NCBI GenBank assembly: GCA_021823555.1
Contig: JAKANW010000189.1
Location: 1-6,214, forward strand
Direction: 5' to 3'
DNA length: 6,214 bases
Source: Chloroflexota bacterium
Lineage (GTDB): Bacteria > Chloroflexota > Anaerolineae > Anaerolineales > Villigracilaceae
Positions 1-6,190 of the stretch are shown in pieces. Position numbers and translations under genes: made by a program. The notes beneath the pieces are model-generated. The model was not told where the DNA came from. It saw nothing but the letters and a program-made list of their open reading frames with translations, and did not search any database. The first letter of the stretch is position 1. Every line of letters begins with the position of its first letter.

Positions 1-1470
1 ACCTTCAGCCACCTGGCTGACCTGGCGACCGATCCCTTCGATTCCATCGTCTGCCCGGGATATGCTCGTAATTGCATCCCGCAGCTCGGCACATCACAGG
101 GCCTGGATGCCATCTCTGACCGGCTGATGTACCGCCTGCAGTGGCGCGATTTCGGCACCTATCAGGCCATGGTGGTCAACCATACCATTGATGTGGCCAA
201 TGCCGATAATGACACCACCAATGGTCAAGCTGGTATTCGCTGGTATCAACTAACCGACGGCGGCACCGGCGGCACGAGCTGGGGCATCAGCCAGCAAGGC
301 ACTGTGGCGCCTGACAGCAAGAACCGCTGGATGGGCTCGATTGCCATGGATTCAGTTGGCAACATCTCTCTGGGCTACAGCGTCTCTGACGCCACCATAT
401 ATCCGGGTATCCGCTATTCCGTTCACCTGGCGAGCGATCCAGCTGGCACGATGCGCAACGAAACAAACATGGTCACTGGCGGCGGCGCACAAACCGGCAG
501 CGGCGCCCGCTGGGGCGATTACAGCATGATGAGTGTTCTGCCGGGCACCGTGGGTATTAGCGGCGATGGCTGCACACATATCTATACCCAGGAATACCTG
601 CGCGGCACGTCACCGGCCGAATGGTCCACCTGGTTGGGTGTGTTCCACAACGCCTCCTGCTACAACAACGATGTAATCCCACCTGAGACCCAGATCGACA
701 GCAAGACATTCAATGGAACGAACGCCCTGTTCGCCTTCTCGGGTACGGATAACGCTTCCACACCCACCTTCGAGTGCTCGCTCGATGGCTCGACCTTTGC
801 CACCTGCACCAGCCCGAAGAGTTACACTGGCTTGGCCAATGGCAATCACACCTTTGAAGTCCGCGCGGTGGACGCATCCAAGAATGTGGACGCGACCCCG
901 GCGAGCTTCAGCTGGACAAATGCCATCTTCAAATCAATAGCGACCTACGATGGCTGGATGCTCGAGAGCAAGGCCGGCTCGGGGCTTGGCGGCTCGGCCA
1001 GTTCGCTCGGCTACCTGATGGTTGGAGATAACCTGTACAATCGTCAGTACAAGAGCATCTTGTCCTTCAACACATCCGCTTTGCCCGACACCGCAGTAGT
1101 AGCTGGCGCCTCTATCCAAGTGGCGCGCTACTCCGTGACCGGTACCGATCCCACCCTCAGCCTAGGCAACTTCCAGGTTGACATCGCTGAACCGTACTTC
1201 GGCACTGGCGTTGGTCTGCTCAAGACCGATTTCCAGGCCACACCTAGCCAGTCTGCCGTAGCTACGTTTGGACCCCTGTCGGGTAAATGGTACACAGCCG
1301 CCTTAACCGATGGCTTTGGATTTGTCAACCCGCTGGGAACAACCCAATTCCGTATCTACTTCCAGACGGCGAGCAATCTCGACAAGAAGAACAACATCCT
1401 CAATCTATATTCTGGCGACACTGCCGCCAAGTTCAAGCCGGTGCTCATCGTCAACTACTACGTTCCGTAA
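1..1470 (+). CDS. Secreted multidomain protein: sialidase-like region, Ig-like domain, C-terminal beta domain (5' partial)
   Basis: The frame is open from base 1 to the TAA at 1468-1470, giving 489 residues with the N-terminus missing; the first ATG at 127 is internal to the domain and is not the start. Residues 1-220 resemble the beta-rich, sialidase/BNR-like region of large exported bacterial proteins, with the landmarks NRWMGSIAMD and RWGDYSMMSV (R170-D173 region) and a closing Cys before the next domain. Residues about 224-306 form a bacterial Ig-like domain, starting IPPETQI and containing FECSLDGSTFATCTSP and HTFEVRAVDASKNVD. Residues about 313-489 are a beta-sandwich-like module of the kind found at the ends of surface proteins (DNRLRE/CBM96-like), with the motif YKSILSFNTSALPD. 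An extracellular role in polymer or glycan binding or hydrolysis is plausible, but I see no catalytic residues that settle it. No C-terminal anchor is seen; the protein ends NYYVP. The gene is monocistronic at this end, followed by a strong terminator. Domain assignments come from recognised sequence patterns, not from a search. Confidence 0.85.
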   Translation, partial: TFSHLADLATDPFDSIVCPGYARNCIPQLGTSQGLDAISDRLMYRLQWRDFGTYQAMVVNHTIDVANADNDTTNGQAGIRWYQLTDGGTGGTSWGISQQGTVAPDSKNRWMGSIAMDSVGNISLGYSVSDATIYPGIRYSVHLASDPAGTMRNETNMVTGGGAQTGSGARWGDYSMMSVLPGTVGISGDGCTHIYTQEYLRGTSPAEWSTWLGVFHNASCYNNDVIPPETQIDSKTFNGTNALFAFSGTDNASTPTFECSLDGSTFATCTSPKSYTGLANGNHTFEVRAVDASKNVDATPASFSWTNAIFKSIATYDGWMLESKAGSGLGGSASSLGYLMVGDNLYNRQYKSILSFNTSALPDTAVVAGASIQVARYSVTGTDPTLSLGNFQVDIAEPYFGTGVGLLKTDFQATPSQSAVATFGPLSGKWYTAALTDGFGFVNPLGTTQFRIYFQTASNLDKKNNILNLYSGDTAAKFKPVLIVNYYVP

Positions 1471-1514
1471 GCAGTTTCAGCCCTAGCTTCTCATAGGCTG
1501 GGCATACAAACCAA

Positions 1515-1549
1515 CAACACCCCGGATGTCTGTCCGGGGTGTTGCCTTT
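1515..1549 (+). terminator. Rho-independent terminator of the secreted-protein gene
   Basis: A perfect 12-bp GC-rich stem is formed by 1515-1526 (caacaccccgga) and 1533-1544 (tccggggtgttg) with a 6-nt loop, 44 bases after the stop codon. The T-tract is short (ttt after cc), so release may be less efficient than the stem suggests. Confidence 0.85.
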
Positions 1550-1621
1550 AAAAACTCATCCACGAGACCTTTGGAGTTCTTTACGAAGGAAATGCACGGC
1601 AGCAAATTTAATTTTTAAGAT

Positions 1622-1744
1622 CTGATGTTACGCACCCTCATCCCCAGCCCTTTCCCCGAAAGGGGAAGAGAGTCTCCTCTCCTTTTGGGAGAGGGTTAGG
1701 GTGAGGGAAAATACGAGCTTTCGAGCAAAAGTGCGTAACATCTG
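1622..1744. mobile_element. MITE-like palindromic element with terminal inverted repeats and 7-bp flanking repeat
   Basis: The ends are inverted repeats: 1622-1635 (ctgatgttacgcac) matches the reverse complement of 1731-1744 at 13 of 14 positions, with 12 consecutive perfect bases (1624-1635 against 1731-1742). The element is flanked immediately on both sides by the direct repeat ttaagat (1615-1621 and 1745-1751), as expected for a target-site duplication. Inside the ends is a second, imperfect palindrome: ccctcatccccagccct near 1635-1651 pairs with agggttagggtgaggg near 1692-1707, and each arm carries its own small hairpin (ccccgaaagggg and cctctccttttgggagagg). The arms are asymmetric: about 23 extra bases lie between inner palindrome and right end. 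It has no coding capacity, so any movement would need a transposase supplied in trans. CCCTCA-rich palindromes of this kind are known as dispersed repeats in many bacteria; whether this one is mobile is inferred from the ends and the flanking repeat. Confidence 0.65.
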
Positions 1745-1797
1745 TTAAGATGTGTTGACATTTCCCAGTCAGGTCGTTTCAATCAGTTTCATTGCAT

Positions 1798-1831
1798 TAA
1801 AAAAATCGCCCCGAAAAATTCCGGGGCGATT
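1798..1831 (-). terminator. Rho-independent terminator of the lipoprotein gene
   Basis: On the minus strand a 10-bp stem (1822-1831 with 1804-1813, core cggggcgat/atcgccccg) with an 8-nt loop is followed by a run of seven Ts (the complement of the A-run ending at 1805). It lies 23 bases after the TAA of the lipoprotein gene. Hairpin, GC-rich core and T-tract make it a textbook terminator in the minus direction; there is no T-tract in the plus direction. Confidence 0.92.
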
Positions 1832-1854
1832 CGTTGACAGTACCTGCCGCGTCC

Positions 1855-2535
1855 TTACGGGCAGTCGTTGGAATAGTTAATCAACTTGATGAAGCGGTCG
1901 CTGCCGCCCACGCGGTCGCCGAGTTTGTTGAAACCGACGAATTGGAAATCGATCCATGTTTGAGCGCGCCTCCAGTCAGGATTGATAGAGTCGGCGGAAA
2001 GCGTCAGTGAGAAATTTCCCTGCTTGTCCGGGGTCATCTCGCCGCCATCCTTCCATTCGCTGATGTCAGTGCTGTTCTTGTCTTCGATGCGATAATAAAA
2101 CTCGACGTTGACGATATAGCTATTGGCCGCGGTGACGTTGAAGGTCACATCTTTGGTCAGACAGCGCAGGGAAAACGCGTTGGTGGAATAGCTCATATTT
2201 TTGAAGAAGCCCATGCCCGAATTGTCATCCAACATGATCGGCCCGCTTGAAGCGGCGGACGCGGTTGTGGCGGTGGGCGCGGCGGACTGGGCCTGAGTCG
2301 AGGCCTGCGTGGGGAGAACAATGGTGGGCACAGGCGTATCAGTTGGGACGGGCGTGTCAGTGGGCGCGGGCGTGTTGGTGGGCGCTTGCGTCGGCACGAC
2401 GGTCACCAGCACCGTGGCAAGGACCACCTGCGGCGTCGGCGGGATCGGCGTAGGCTGGGGCGTAGGCGGCACAGCCTGGAGCGCGCTGCAACCGGCCAGG
2501 GTCAGGGCAAGAACGATTAAGAACAATTTTTTCAT
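1855..2535 (-). CDS. Lipoprotein with Pro/Thr-rich linker and C-terminal beta-rich domain, function unknown
   Basis: 226 residues. The N-terminus is a lipoprotein signal peptide: MKK, a hydrophobic stretch (residues 4-14) and the lipobox L13-A14-G15-C16, with C16 the predicted lipidated residue and a Ser after it. Residues about 23-95 are a low-complexity linker rich in Pro, Thr and Ala, with TDTPVP units, that likely spans the cell wall or holds the domain away from the membrane. Residues about 99-226 form a compact, probably beta-sandwich domain with alternating hydrophobic and aromatic residues (VEFYYRIEDK, WIDFQFVGFNK). It has two cysteines, C125 and C225, which could form a disulfide; I do not recognise its family. 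The start is well supported: AAAGGAG on the minus strand (2543-2549) sits 7 bases before the ATG. It is transcribed alone, divergently from the bactofilin-like gene, and ends at its own terminator. A surface-exposed binding or structural role is inferred only from architecture. Confidence 0.9.
   Translation of the reverse strand: MKKLFLIVLALTLAGCSALQAVPPTPQPTPIPPTPQVVLATVLVTVVPTQAPTNTPAPTDTPVPTDTPVPTIVLPTQASTQAQSAAPTATTASAASSGPIMLDDNSGMGFFKNMSYSTNAFSLRCLTKDVTFNVTAANSYIVNVEFYYRIEDKNSTDISEWKDGGEMTPDKQGNFSLTLSADSINPDWRRAQTWIDFQFVGFNKLGDRVGGSDRFIKLINYSNDCP
2325..2396 (-). repeat. Four imperfect 18-bp tandem repeats encoding the Pro/Thr linker
   Basis: Four consecutive units (2325-2342, 2343-2360, 2361-2378, 2379-2396) share the pattern tgggcNcgggcgtgtcag on the plus strand. 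They are in frame with the lipoprotein gene and each encodes six residues of the TDTPVP type. Such arrays can expand or contract by whole units without breaking the frame, so linker length may vary between strains. Confidence 0.7.
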
Positions 2536-2646
2536 GGCAACACTCCTTTTGTGTTAATAGCGGTTCCAATTTTAAGGCTTATGCGCATTCTGGGAGTCAT
2601 CCATTTGGACTAATACAGCGCGTCCTCCAATATCGAAAATTGCGTA

Positions 2647-2675
2647 TTGACCCGGATGGCAAAATCGTCAACAAT
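2647..2675 (+). promoter_or_regulatory. Possible sigma70-type promoter for the bactofilin-like gene
   Basis: TTGACC (2647-2652) and AACAAT (2670-2675) are separated by 17 bases, giving 5 of 6 and 4 of 6 matches to the -35 and -10 consensus. It would leave a leader of roughly 115 bases. A second, weaker pair is TTGAGC (2748-2753) with AATTTT (2771-2776), also 17 bases apart. Neither can be chosen firmly from sequence alone. Confidence 0.3.
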
Positions 2676-2782
2676 GAAAAATGTGAGCCCCCGGCTCGCG
2701 CTTCCAATGCCTGGAGATTTGCATGGAAAACACAACCTTCCACTTCCTTGAGCGTACATCAAGACAGTGGAATTTTTTTTGG

Positions 2783-2790
2783 AAAAGGAG
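2783..2790 (+). promoter_or_regulatory. Ribosome binding site that fixes the start of the bactofilin-like gene
   Basis: AAAAGGAG lies 8 bases before the ATG at 2799. It decides between this start and the in-frame ATG at 2640, which has no comparable site and would bury the signal peptide 53 residues inside the protein. Confidence 0.85.
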
Positions 2791-2798
2791 AATGCAAG

Positions 2799-4160
2799 AT
2801 GAAACGATCCACGAAATTGATTGGGGTAACAGCCCTAATTGTCCTTCTGGCCCTGACCTTCGCTGCACCCGCCCGCGCCTTTGATGGCCGCGGCGGGGAC
2901 AAAGTCACCATTGCCGCCGGGGAAGTGGTGAATGACGACTTGTATATCGGAGCCAACGAAGTTGTCATTGACGGCACGGTCAACGGCGATGTAATCGCCT
3001 TCGGCAGCACCATCACCATCAACGGCACAGTCAACGGCGACGTGATGGCCGCCGGACAGACAGTGGTCATCAATGGCACGGTGGCTGATGACGCGCGCAT
3101 CGCCGGGTCGGTGCTCTACGTGGGCGACAAGGCCAAGATCGGCAGTGACCTGCTTGGCGCGGGCTATAGCCTCGAGACTCGGCAGGACAGCACAGTCGGT
3201 CAGGATGTGGTCGGTGCGGCAGGGCAGATCCTGCTCGCCGGCGACATCAAGCGGAACGTCCAGGTGGCGGGCGGCGGGTTCGAATTGCGCGGCAATGTGG
3301 GCGGGAACGTTAAAGCCGAAGTAGGGGAGGCTGAGGGCAATCCGCCCATGACGTTCCCCATGCAGTCCACCGTGCCGGTTCCTTCCGTCCAACCGGGGTT
3401 GAAGATTGACCCGTCCGCGCACATTGGCGGCAACCTGGAATACACCCAAACGAAGGAGCTCACCTTCCCAGCGGGCGTGGTAGCTGGCAAGATCAAGCAG
3501 ATCGTCCCGCAGGTGAATGAAGCGGCCGCGGCACACAAACCCACCCAGGCAGAACGCGTCGGCACATGGGCGCTGGACATGCTGCGCAGCGCAGTGACGT
3601 TGATCCTGATCGGCCTGCTGTTCATCTGGCTCTTCCCGAACTTTCTCGGCATCACCACCGGCAAACTGCAAACCAGCTTCTGGCCCAGCCTCGGCTGGGG
3701 CATCGTGACCTACGCCTTATTCTTCTTCGCCCTGTTCCTGATCATCCTGCTTGTGGTGGCAGGAGGCATCTTCTTCGGCGTGCTCACCCTCGGCGGTTTG
3801 AGCGGCACGGTCATTTGGCTGGGCATCCTGGCACTCTTCGCAGGCATCCTCGGCTTTGTGCTCGCCACCGCCTACGTGACCAAGGTACTGGTTGGCACGA
3901 TGCTGGGCAAATGGATTCTCAAGTACATCAGCCCGGCCGCCGCACAGCACAGGGTCTGGCCGATGGTGGTCGGCGTGCTCGTGATTGTATTGGTCATCGG
4001 CATGTTGCGCTTCCCGCTGGCGCCGCTCGGCTTCTTCGGCTGGCTGCTCAACTTTGCGATCATCCTCTTTGGTTTGGGCGCGCTCTGGCTGTGGGGACGC
4101 GAGAAGTTCGTAAAAAAGCCGGCGGCCCCGGTGGTCAGTGTGCCGACTACTGTAGAGTAA
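2799..4160 (+). CDS. Exported bactofilin-like (polymer-forming) repeat protein with multi-pass membrane domain
   Basis: 453 residues. Residues 1-27 are a Sec-type signal peptide (MKRSTK, hydrophobic core, cleavage likely after A-R-A). Residues about 34-215 are beta-solenoid-like repeats of the polymer-forming/bactofilin type: GTVNGDV, GTVNGDV and GTVADDA recur with a 17-residue period (G59, G76, G93), followed by weaker repeats such as GDIKRNVQVAGGGFELRGNV. A linker (about 216-255) leads to a membrane domain with about five hydrophobic segments, near 261-281, 300-330 (long), 334-360, 386-404 and 411-433. The tail (EKFVKKPAAPVVSVPTTVE) is basic then Pro/Val-rich. The repeat domain is therefore predicted to lie outside the membrane, unlike classical cytoplasmic bactofilins. 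Proteins with this architecture are common and mostly uncharacterised; a role as an envelope scaffold or in membrane organisation is an inference. The gene is a single transcription unit, ending at the terminator 27 bases downstream of its stop. Confidence 0.9.
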   Translation: MKRSTKLIGVTALIVLLALTFAAPARAFDGRGGDKVTIAAGEVVNDDLYIGANEVVIDGTVNGDVIAFGSTITINGTVNGDVMAAGQTVVINGTVADDARIAGSVLYVGDKAKIGSDLLGAGYSLETRQDSTVGQDVVGAAGQILLAGDIKRNVQVAGGGFELRGNVGGNVKAEVGEAEGNPPMTFPMQSTVPVPSVQPGLKIDPSAHIGGNLEYTQTKELTFPAGVVAGKIKQIVPQVNEAAAAHKPTQAERVGTWALDMLRSAVTLILIGLLFIWLFPNFLGITTGKLQTSFWPSLGWGIVTYALFFFALFLIILLVVAGGIFFGVLTLGGLSGTVIWLGILALFAGILGFVLATAYVTKVLVGTMLGKWILKYISPAAAQHRVWPMVVGVLVIVLVIGMLRFPLAPLGFFGWLLNFAIILFGLGALWLWGREKFVKKPAAPVVSVPTTVE

Positions 4161-4187
4161 CCAGCGGCCAGTTTTCAGTCATCGGTG

Positions 4188-4219
4188 TTGGACGGCAGTT
4201 GAACTGCCGTCCAATTTTT
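4188..4219 (+). terminator. Rho-independent terminator after the bactofilin-like gene
   Basis: ttggacggcagtt (4188-4200) and aactgccgtccaa (4202-4214) are perfect inverted repeats, folding as about 12 bp with a 3-base loop, followed by TTTTT (4215-4219) and a further TTT after one A. It separates this transcription unit from the radical SAM gene, and its T-tract runs directly into the promoter of that gene. Confidence 0.92.
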
Positions 4220-4236
4220 ATTTCGACAAAGTCAGT

Positions 4237-4242
4237 TATAAT
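4237..4242 (+). promoter_or_regulatory. -10 box (TATAAT) of the radical SAM gene; probable leaderless start
   Basis: A perfect TATAAT ends only 7 bases before the ATG at 4250, so transcription would begin at or within a base or two of the start codon. No Shine-Dalgarno sequence lies in front of that ATG. The -35 position 17 bases upstream (4214-4219, attttt) is a poor match and overlaps the T-tract of the preceding terminator. Confidence 0.65.
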
Positions 4243-4249
4243 TCCGCCC

Positions 4250-6190
4250 ATGTTAACTCCAGACCAAATCGAAGCCAAACTCGACCGCATCCTTTTAAAG
4301 GTACAAAAACCCGGGCGGTACGTGGGCGGCGAAGTCAACAGCATCGTCAAGGATTGGGATTCCGTCCACACGCACGTGGCTTTCGTCTTTCCCGATATTT
4401 ACGACATCGGCGTCTCCAATGTTGGGCTCAAGATTTTGTACGACCAAGTCAACCAACGCGGCGACGCGCTGGCCGAACGCGCCTACGCGCCCTGGCTGGA
4501 CATGGAAGCGTTGATGCGTTCGGAAGGGATTCCGCTCTACGCGCTCGAATCCAAACGACCGCTGGCCGGATTCGACATCCTCGGCTTTTCCCTCCCCTAC
4601 GAGACGCTCTACACCAACGCCCTAAACGTGCTCGACTTGGCGGGCATCCCGGTCCGCGCAGCGGAGCGCGGCGCGCATCACCCGCTCATCATCGCGGGCG
4701 GCCACTCCGCCACCAACCCAGAACCGATGCACGCCTTCATCGACGCGTTCGTGATCGGCGAGGGCGAGGAAGTGATTCACGACATCATTGATGTGGTGCA
4801 AAAACATAAAACAAAAAACGTAAACCGTGAGGAACTGTTACTCGCTCTCACAAAAATCCCCGGCGTATACGTCCCGCGCTTCTACCAGACTCATTACCTC
4901 AACGATGGCACCGTCTCACACGTGGAGACATTGGCCGAAGACGTGCCTGCCGCCATCGTCAAACGGATCGTTGCCAAACTCCCGCCGCCGCCCACCAAGT
5001 TTATCGTGCCAAATATCGAAGTCGTCCACAACCGCGCCTCGGTGGAGATCATGCGCGGCTGCACGCGCGGCTGTCGATTCTGCCAGGCGGGCATGATCAC
5101 GCGTCCCGTCCGCGAACGAAGCGTGGACGAGATCGTCGCGGCCGCCGCGGAAGCTATCCGCTGTTCCGGCTTTGAAGAGTTGGCATTGATGTCACTCTCT
5201 TCCTCTGACTTCACCTACGTGGTGGAATTGGTCAACCAAATCAGCGAAAAATTCAAAGGCAAAAAGCTAACCATCTCCCTGCCGTCGCTGCGCATCGAGT
5301 CCGTTTCGGTGGACTTGATGGACAAACTGCGCGAGCACTACTCCGGCGGGTTCACGCTCGCGCCCGAAGCCGCCACCGAACGCATGCGCCGCATCATCAA
5401 TAAGTTCATCCCCGACGAAGACATCATTACCACCACGCGCGAGATTTACCGCCGCGGCTGGACAACCGTCAAACTCTACTTCATGATTGGTCATCCAAGC
5501 GAAACACTTGAAGATGTGCAAGCCATCGCCGACCTGTGCAAGCGCGTCCTCTATGAGGGGCGCAAAGTGGCCGGGATGAAGATCAAACTGCACGCCGGCG
5601 TGAGCACCTTCGTGCCCAAACCGCAGACGCCCTTCCAATGGGTCTCGGTGGACACGCGCGAAAACATCCTGGCCAAGCAGGAATTGCTCAAGCGCGAACT
5701 GCGCGACCGCAACATCAAACTCTCGTGGACGAGGCCCGAAGACACCCTGCTCGAAGCCTGGCTTTCGCGCGGCGACCGCCGCACCGCGGAGGTCATTTAT
5801 TCCGCCTGGAAGAACGGCGCCAAGTTCGATGCCTGGGAGGAAGGCCGCCAATATGAAACGTGGATGACGGCCTTCGCAGAACACGGCCTCGACCCCGCTT
5901 TCTACACTCACCGTCAGCGCCGCACCGACGAGGTCTTCCCATGGGACCACATCACCGCCGCTGTGCGCAAAAACTACCTCTTCCAGGATTTCCGCCAGTC
6001 GCTCGAAGGCAAAATCCGCGTAGACTGCCGCCAGAACTGCTATGCCTGCGGTATCCTGCCGACCTTCGCCAACCTGCGTCGCGACAACCCCGGCGAAGCC
6101 TGGAAGTGCCCGGATGTGAAAAGTCCGCGCAAGCCCGTGACCAGTGACCGGCCGGCCGCGATCACAGAACAGCTGGTGGCGGGCGACTGA
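4250..6190 (+). CDS. Radical SAM protein with N-terminal B12-binding-like region (TIGR03960-type), function unknown
   Basis: 646 residues. The radical SAM signature CX3CX2C is at C271, C275 and C278 (GCTRGCRFCQAG) and would bind the 4Fe-4S cluster that cleaves S-adenosylmethionine. Other radical SAM core landmarks follow: the SLPSLR strand (344-349), APEAATERMRR (371-381), and FMIGHPSET (411-419). Residues about 40-190 resemble the Rossmann-like cobalamin-binding region common before such cores (DIGVSNVGLKILY, GFDILGFSLPYETLYTN, IIAGGHSATNPEP, VIGEGEE), but I see no DXHXXG cobalamin-ligand motif. The C-terminal part has a second cysteine cluster, C593, C597, C600, plus C620. The N-terminus (KPGRYVGGEVNSIVKDW) fits the usual start of this family, which supports the ATG at 4250; the frame is open upstream to 3566, but only as out-of-frame overlap with the previous gene. 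The substrate is unknown. The family is often next to or fused with a DUF2344/TIGR03936 protein, and the next gene starts inside this stop codon, so coupled translation is likely. The family name is from memory of its motifs. Confidence 0.88.
   Translation: MLTPDQIEAKLDRILLKVQKPGRYVGGEVNSIVKDWDSVHTHVAFVFPDIYDIGVSNVGLKILYDQVNQRGDALAERAYAPWLDMEALMRSEGIPLYALESKRPLAGFDILGFSLPYETLYTNALNVLDLAGIPVRAAERGAHHPLIIAGGHSATNPEPMHAFIDAFVIGEGEEVIHDIIDVVQKHKTKNVNREELLLALTKIPGVYVPRFYQTHYLNDGTVSHVETLAEDVPAAIVKRIVAKLPPPPTKFIVPNIEVVHNRASVEIMRGCTRGCRFCQAGMITRPVRERSVDEIVAAAAEAIRCSGFEELALMSLSSSDFTYVVELVNQISEKFKGKKLTISLPSLRIESVSVDLMDKLREHYSGGFTLAPEAATERMRRIINKFIPDEDIITTTREIYRRGWTTVKLYFMIGHPSETLEDVQAIADLCKRVLYEGRKVAGMKIKLHAGVSTFVPKPQTPFQWVSVDTRENILAKQELLKRELRDRNIKLSWTRPEDTLLEAWLSRGDRRTAEVIYSAWKNGAKFDAWEEGRQYETWMTAFAEHGLDPAFYTHRQRRTDEVFPWDHITAAVRKNYLFQDFRQSLEGKIRVDCRQNCYACGILPTFANLRRDNPGEAWKCPDVKSPRKPVTSDRPAAITEQLVAGD

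Larger units (their letters stand above)
1471..1854. other. Convergent intergenic region with two terminators and one palindromic element
   Basis: This 384-base stretch between two converging genes contains no credible ORF. It holds the terminator of the left gene (1515-1549), a 123-bp palindromic insertion-like element (1622-1744), and the terminator of the right gene (1798-1831). Bases 1550-1614 and 1752-1797 are AT-richer sequence in which I see no supported feature. Confidence 0.8.
2536..2798. other. Divergent intergenic region
   Basis: This region must contain the promoters of both the lipoprotein gene (-) and the bactofilin-like gene (+). I see no strong promoter consensus, RNA gene, terminator or repeat in it. 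A frame in phase with the right-hand gene is open back to an ATG at 2640, but the encoded 53 residues are unlike a signal peptide and are treated as untranslated leader. Confidence 0.6.

Noticed and set aside
1479..1502. A small hairpin (cagcc with ggctg) just after the first stop codon.
   Set aside because: The stem is short with a bulge and lacks a T-tract; the strong terminator at 1515-1549 explains the region.
1635..1710. The CCCTCA-rich repeat as a CRISPR unit.
   Set aside because: There is one palindromic unit only, with no regularly spaced repeats or spacers.
1755..1783. A plus-strand promoter-like pair, TTGACA and TTCAAT, 17 bases apart, that would give antisense RNA to the lipoprotein gene.
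   Set aside because: The -10 match is modest, the transcript would immediately enter the 1804-1831 hairpin, and nothing else supports an RNA here. It may be chance in AT-rich sequence.
2640..2798. An N-terminal extension of 53 residues to the bactofilin-like protein from the ATG at 2640.
   Set aside because: The extension is not signal-peptide-like, has no ribosome binding site, and would bury a good signal peptide; AAAAGGAG sits at ideal spacing before the ATG at 2799.
2835..3671. A long minus-strand open frame (278 codons) opposite the bactofilin-like gene.
   Set aside because: It is a shadow of GC-rich codon use in the plus-strand gene, with His/Asp/Ala-rich composition, no ribosome binding site and no recognisable domain.
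3566..4249. A 228-codon N-terminal extension of the radical SAM protein overlapping the bactofilin-like gene.
   Set aside because: It is an out-of-frame reading of a well-supported coding sequence, rich in Arg, His and Pro, and crosses a terminator. The family-typical N-terminus starts at 4250.
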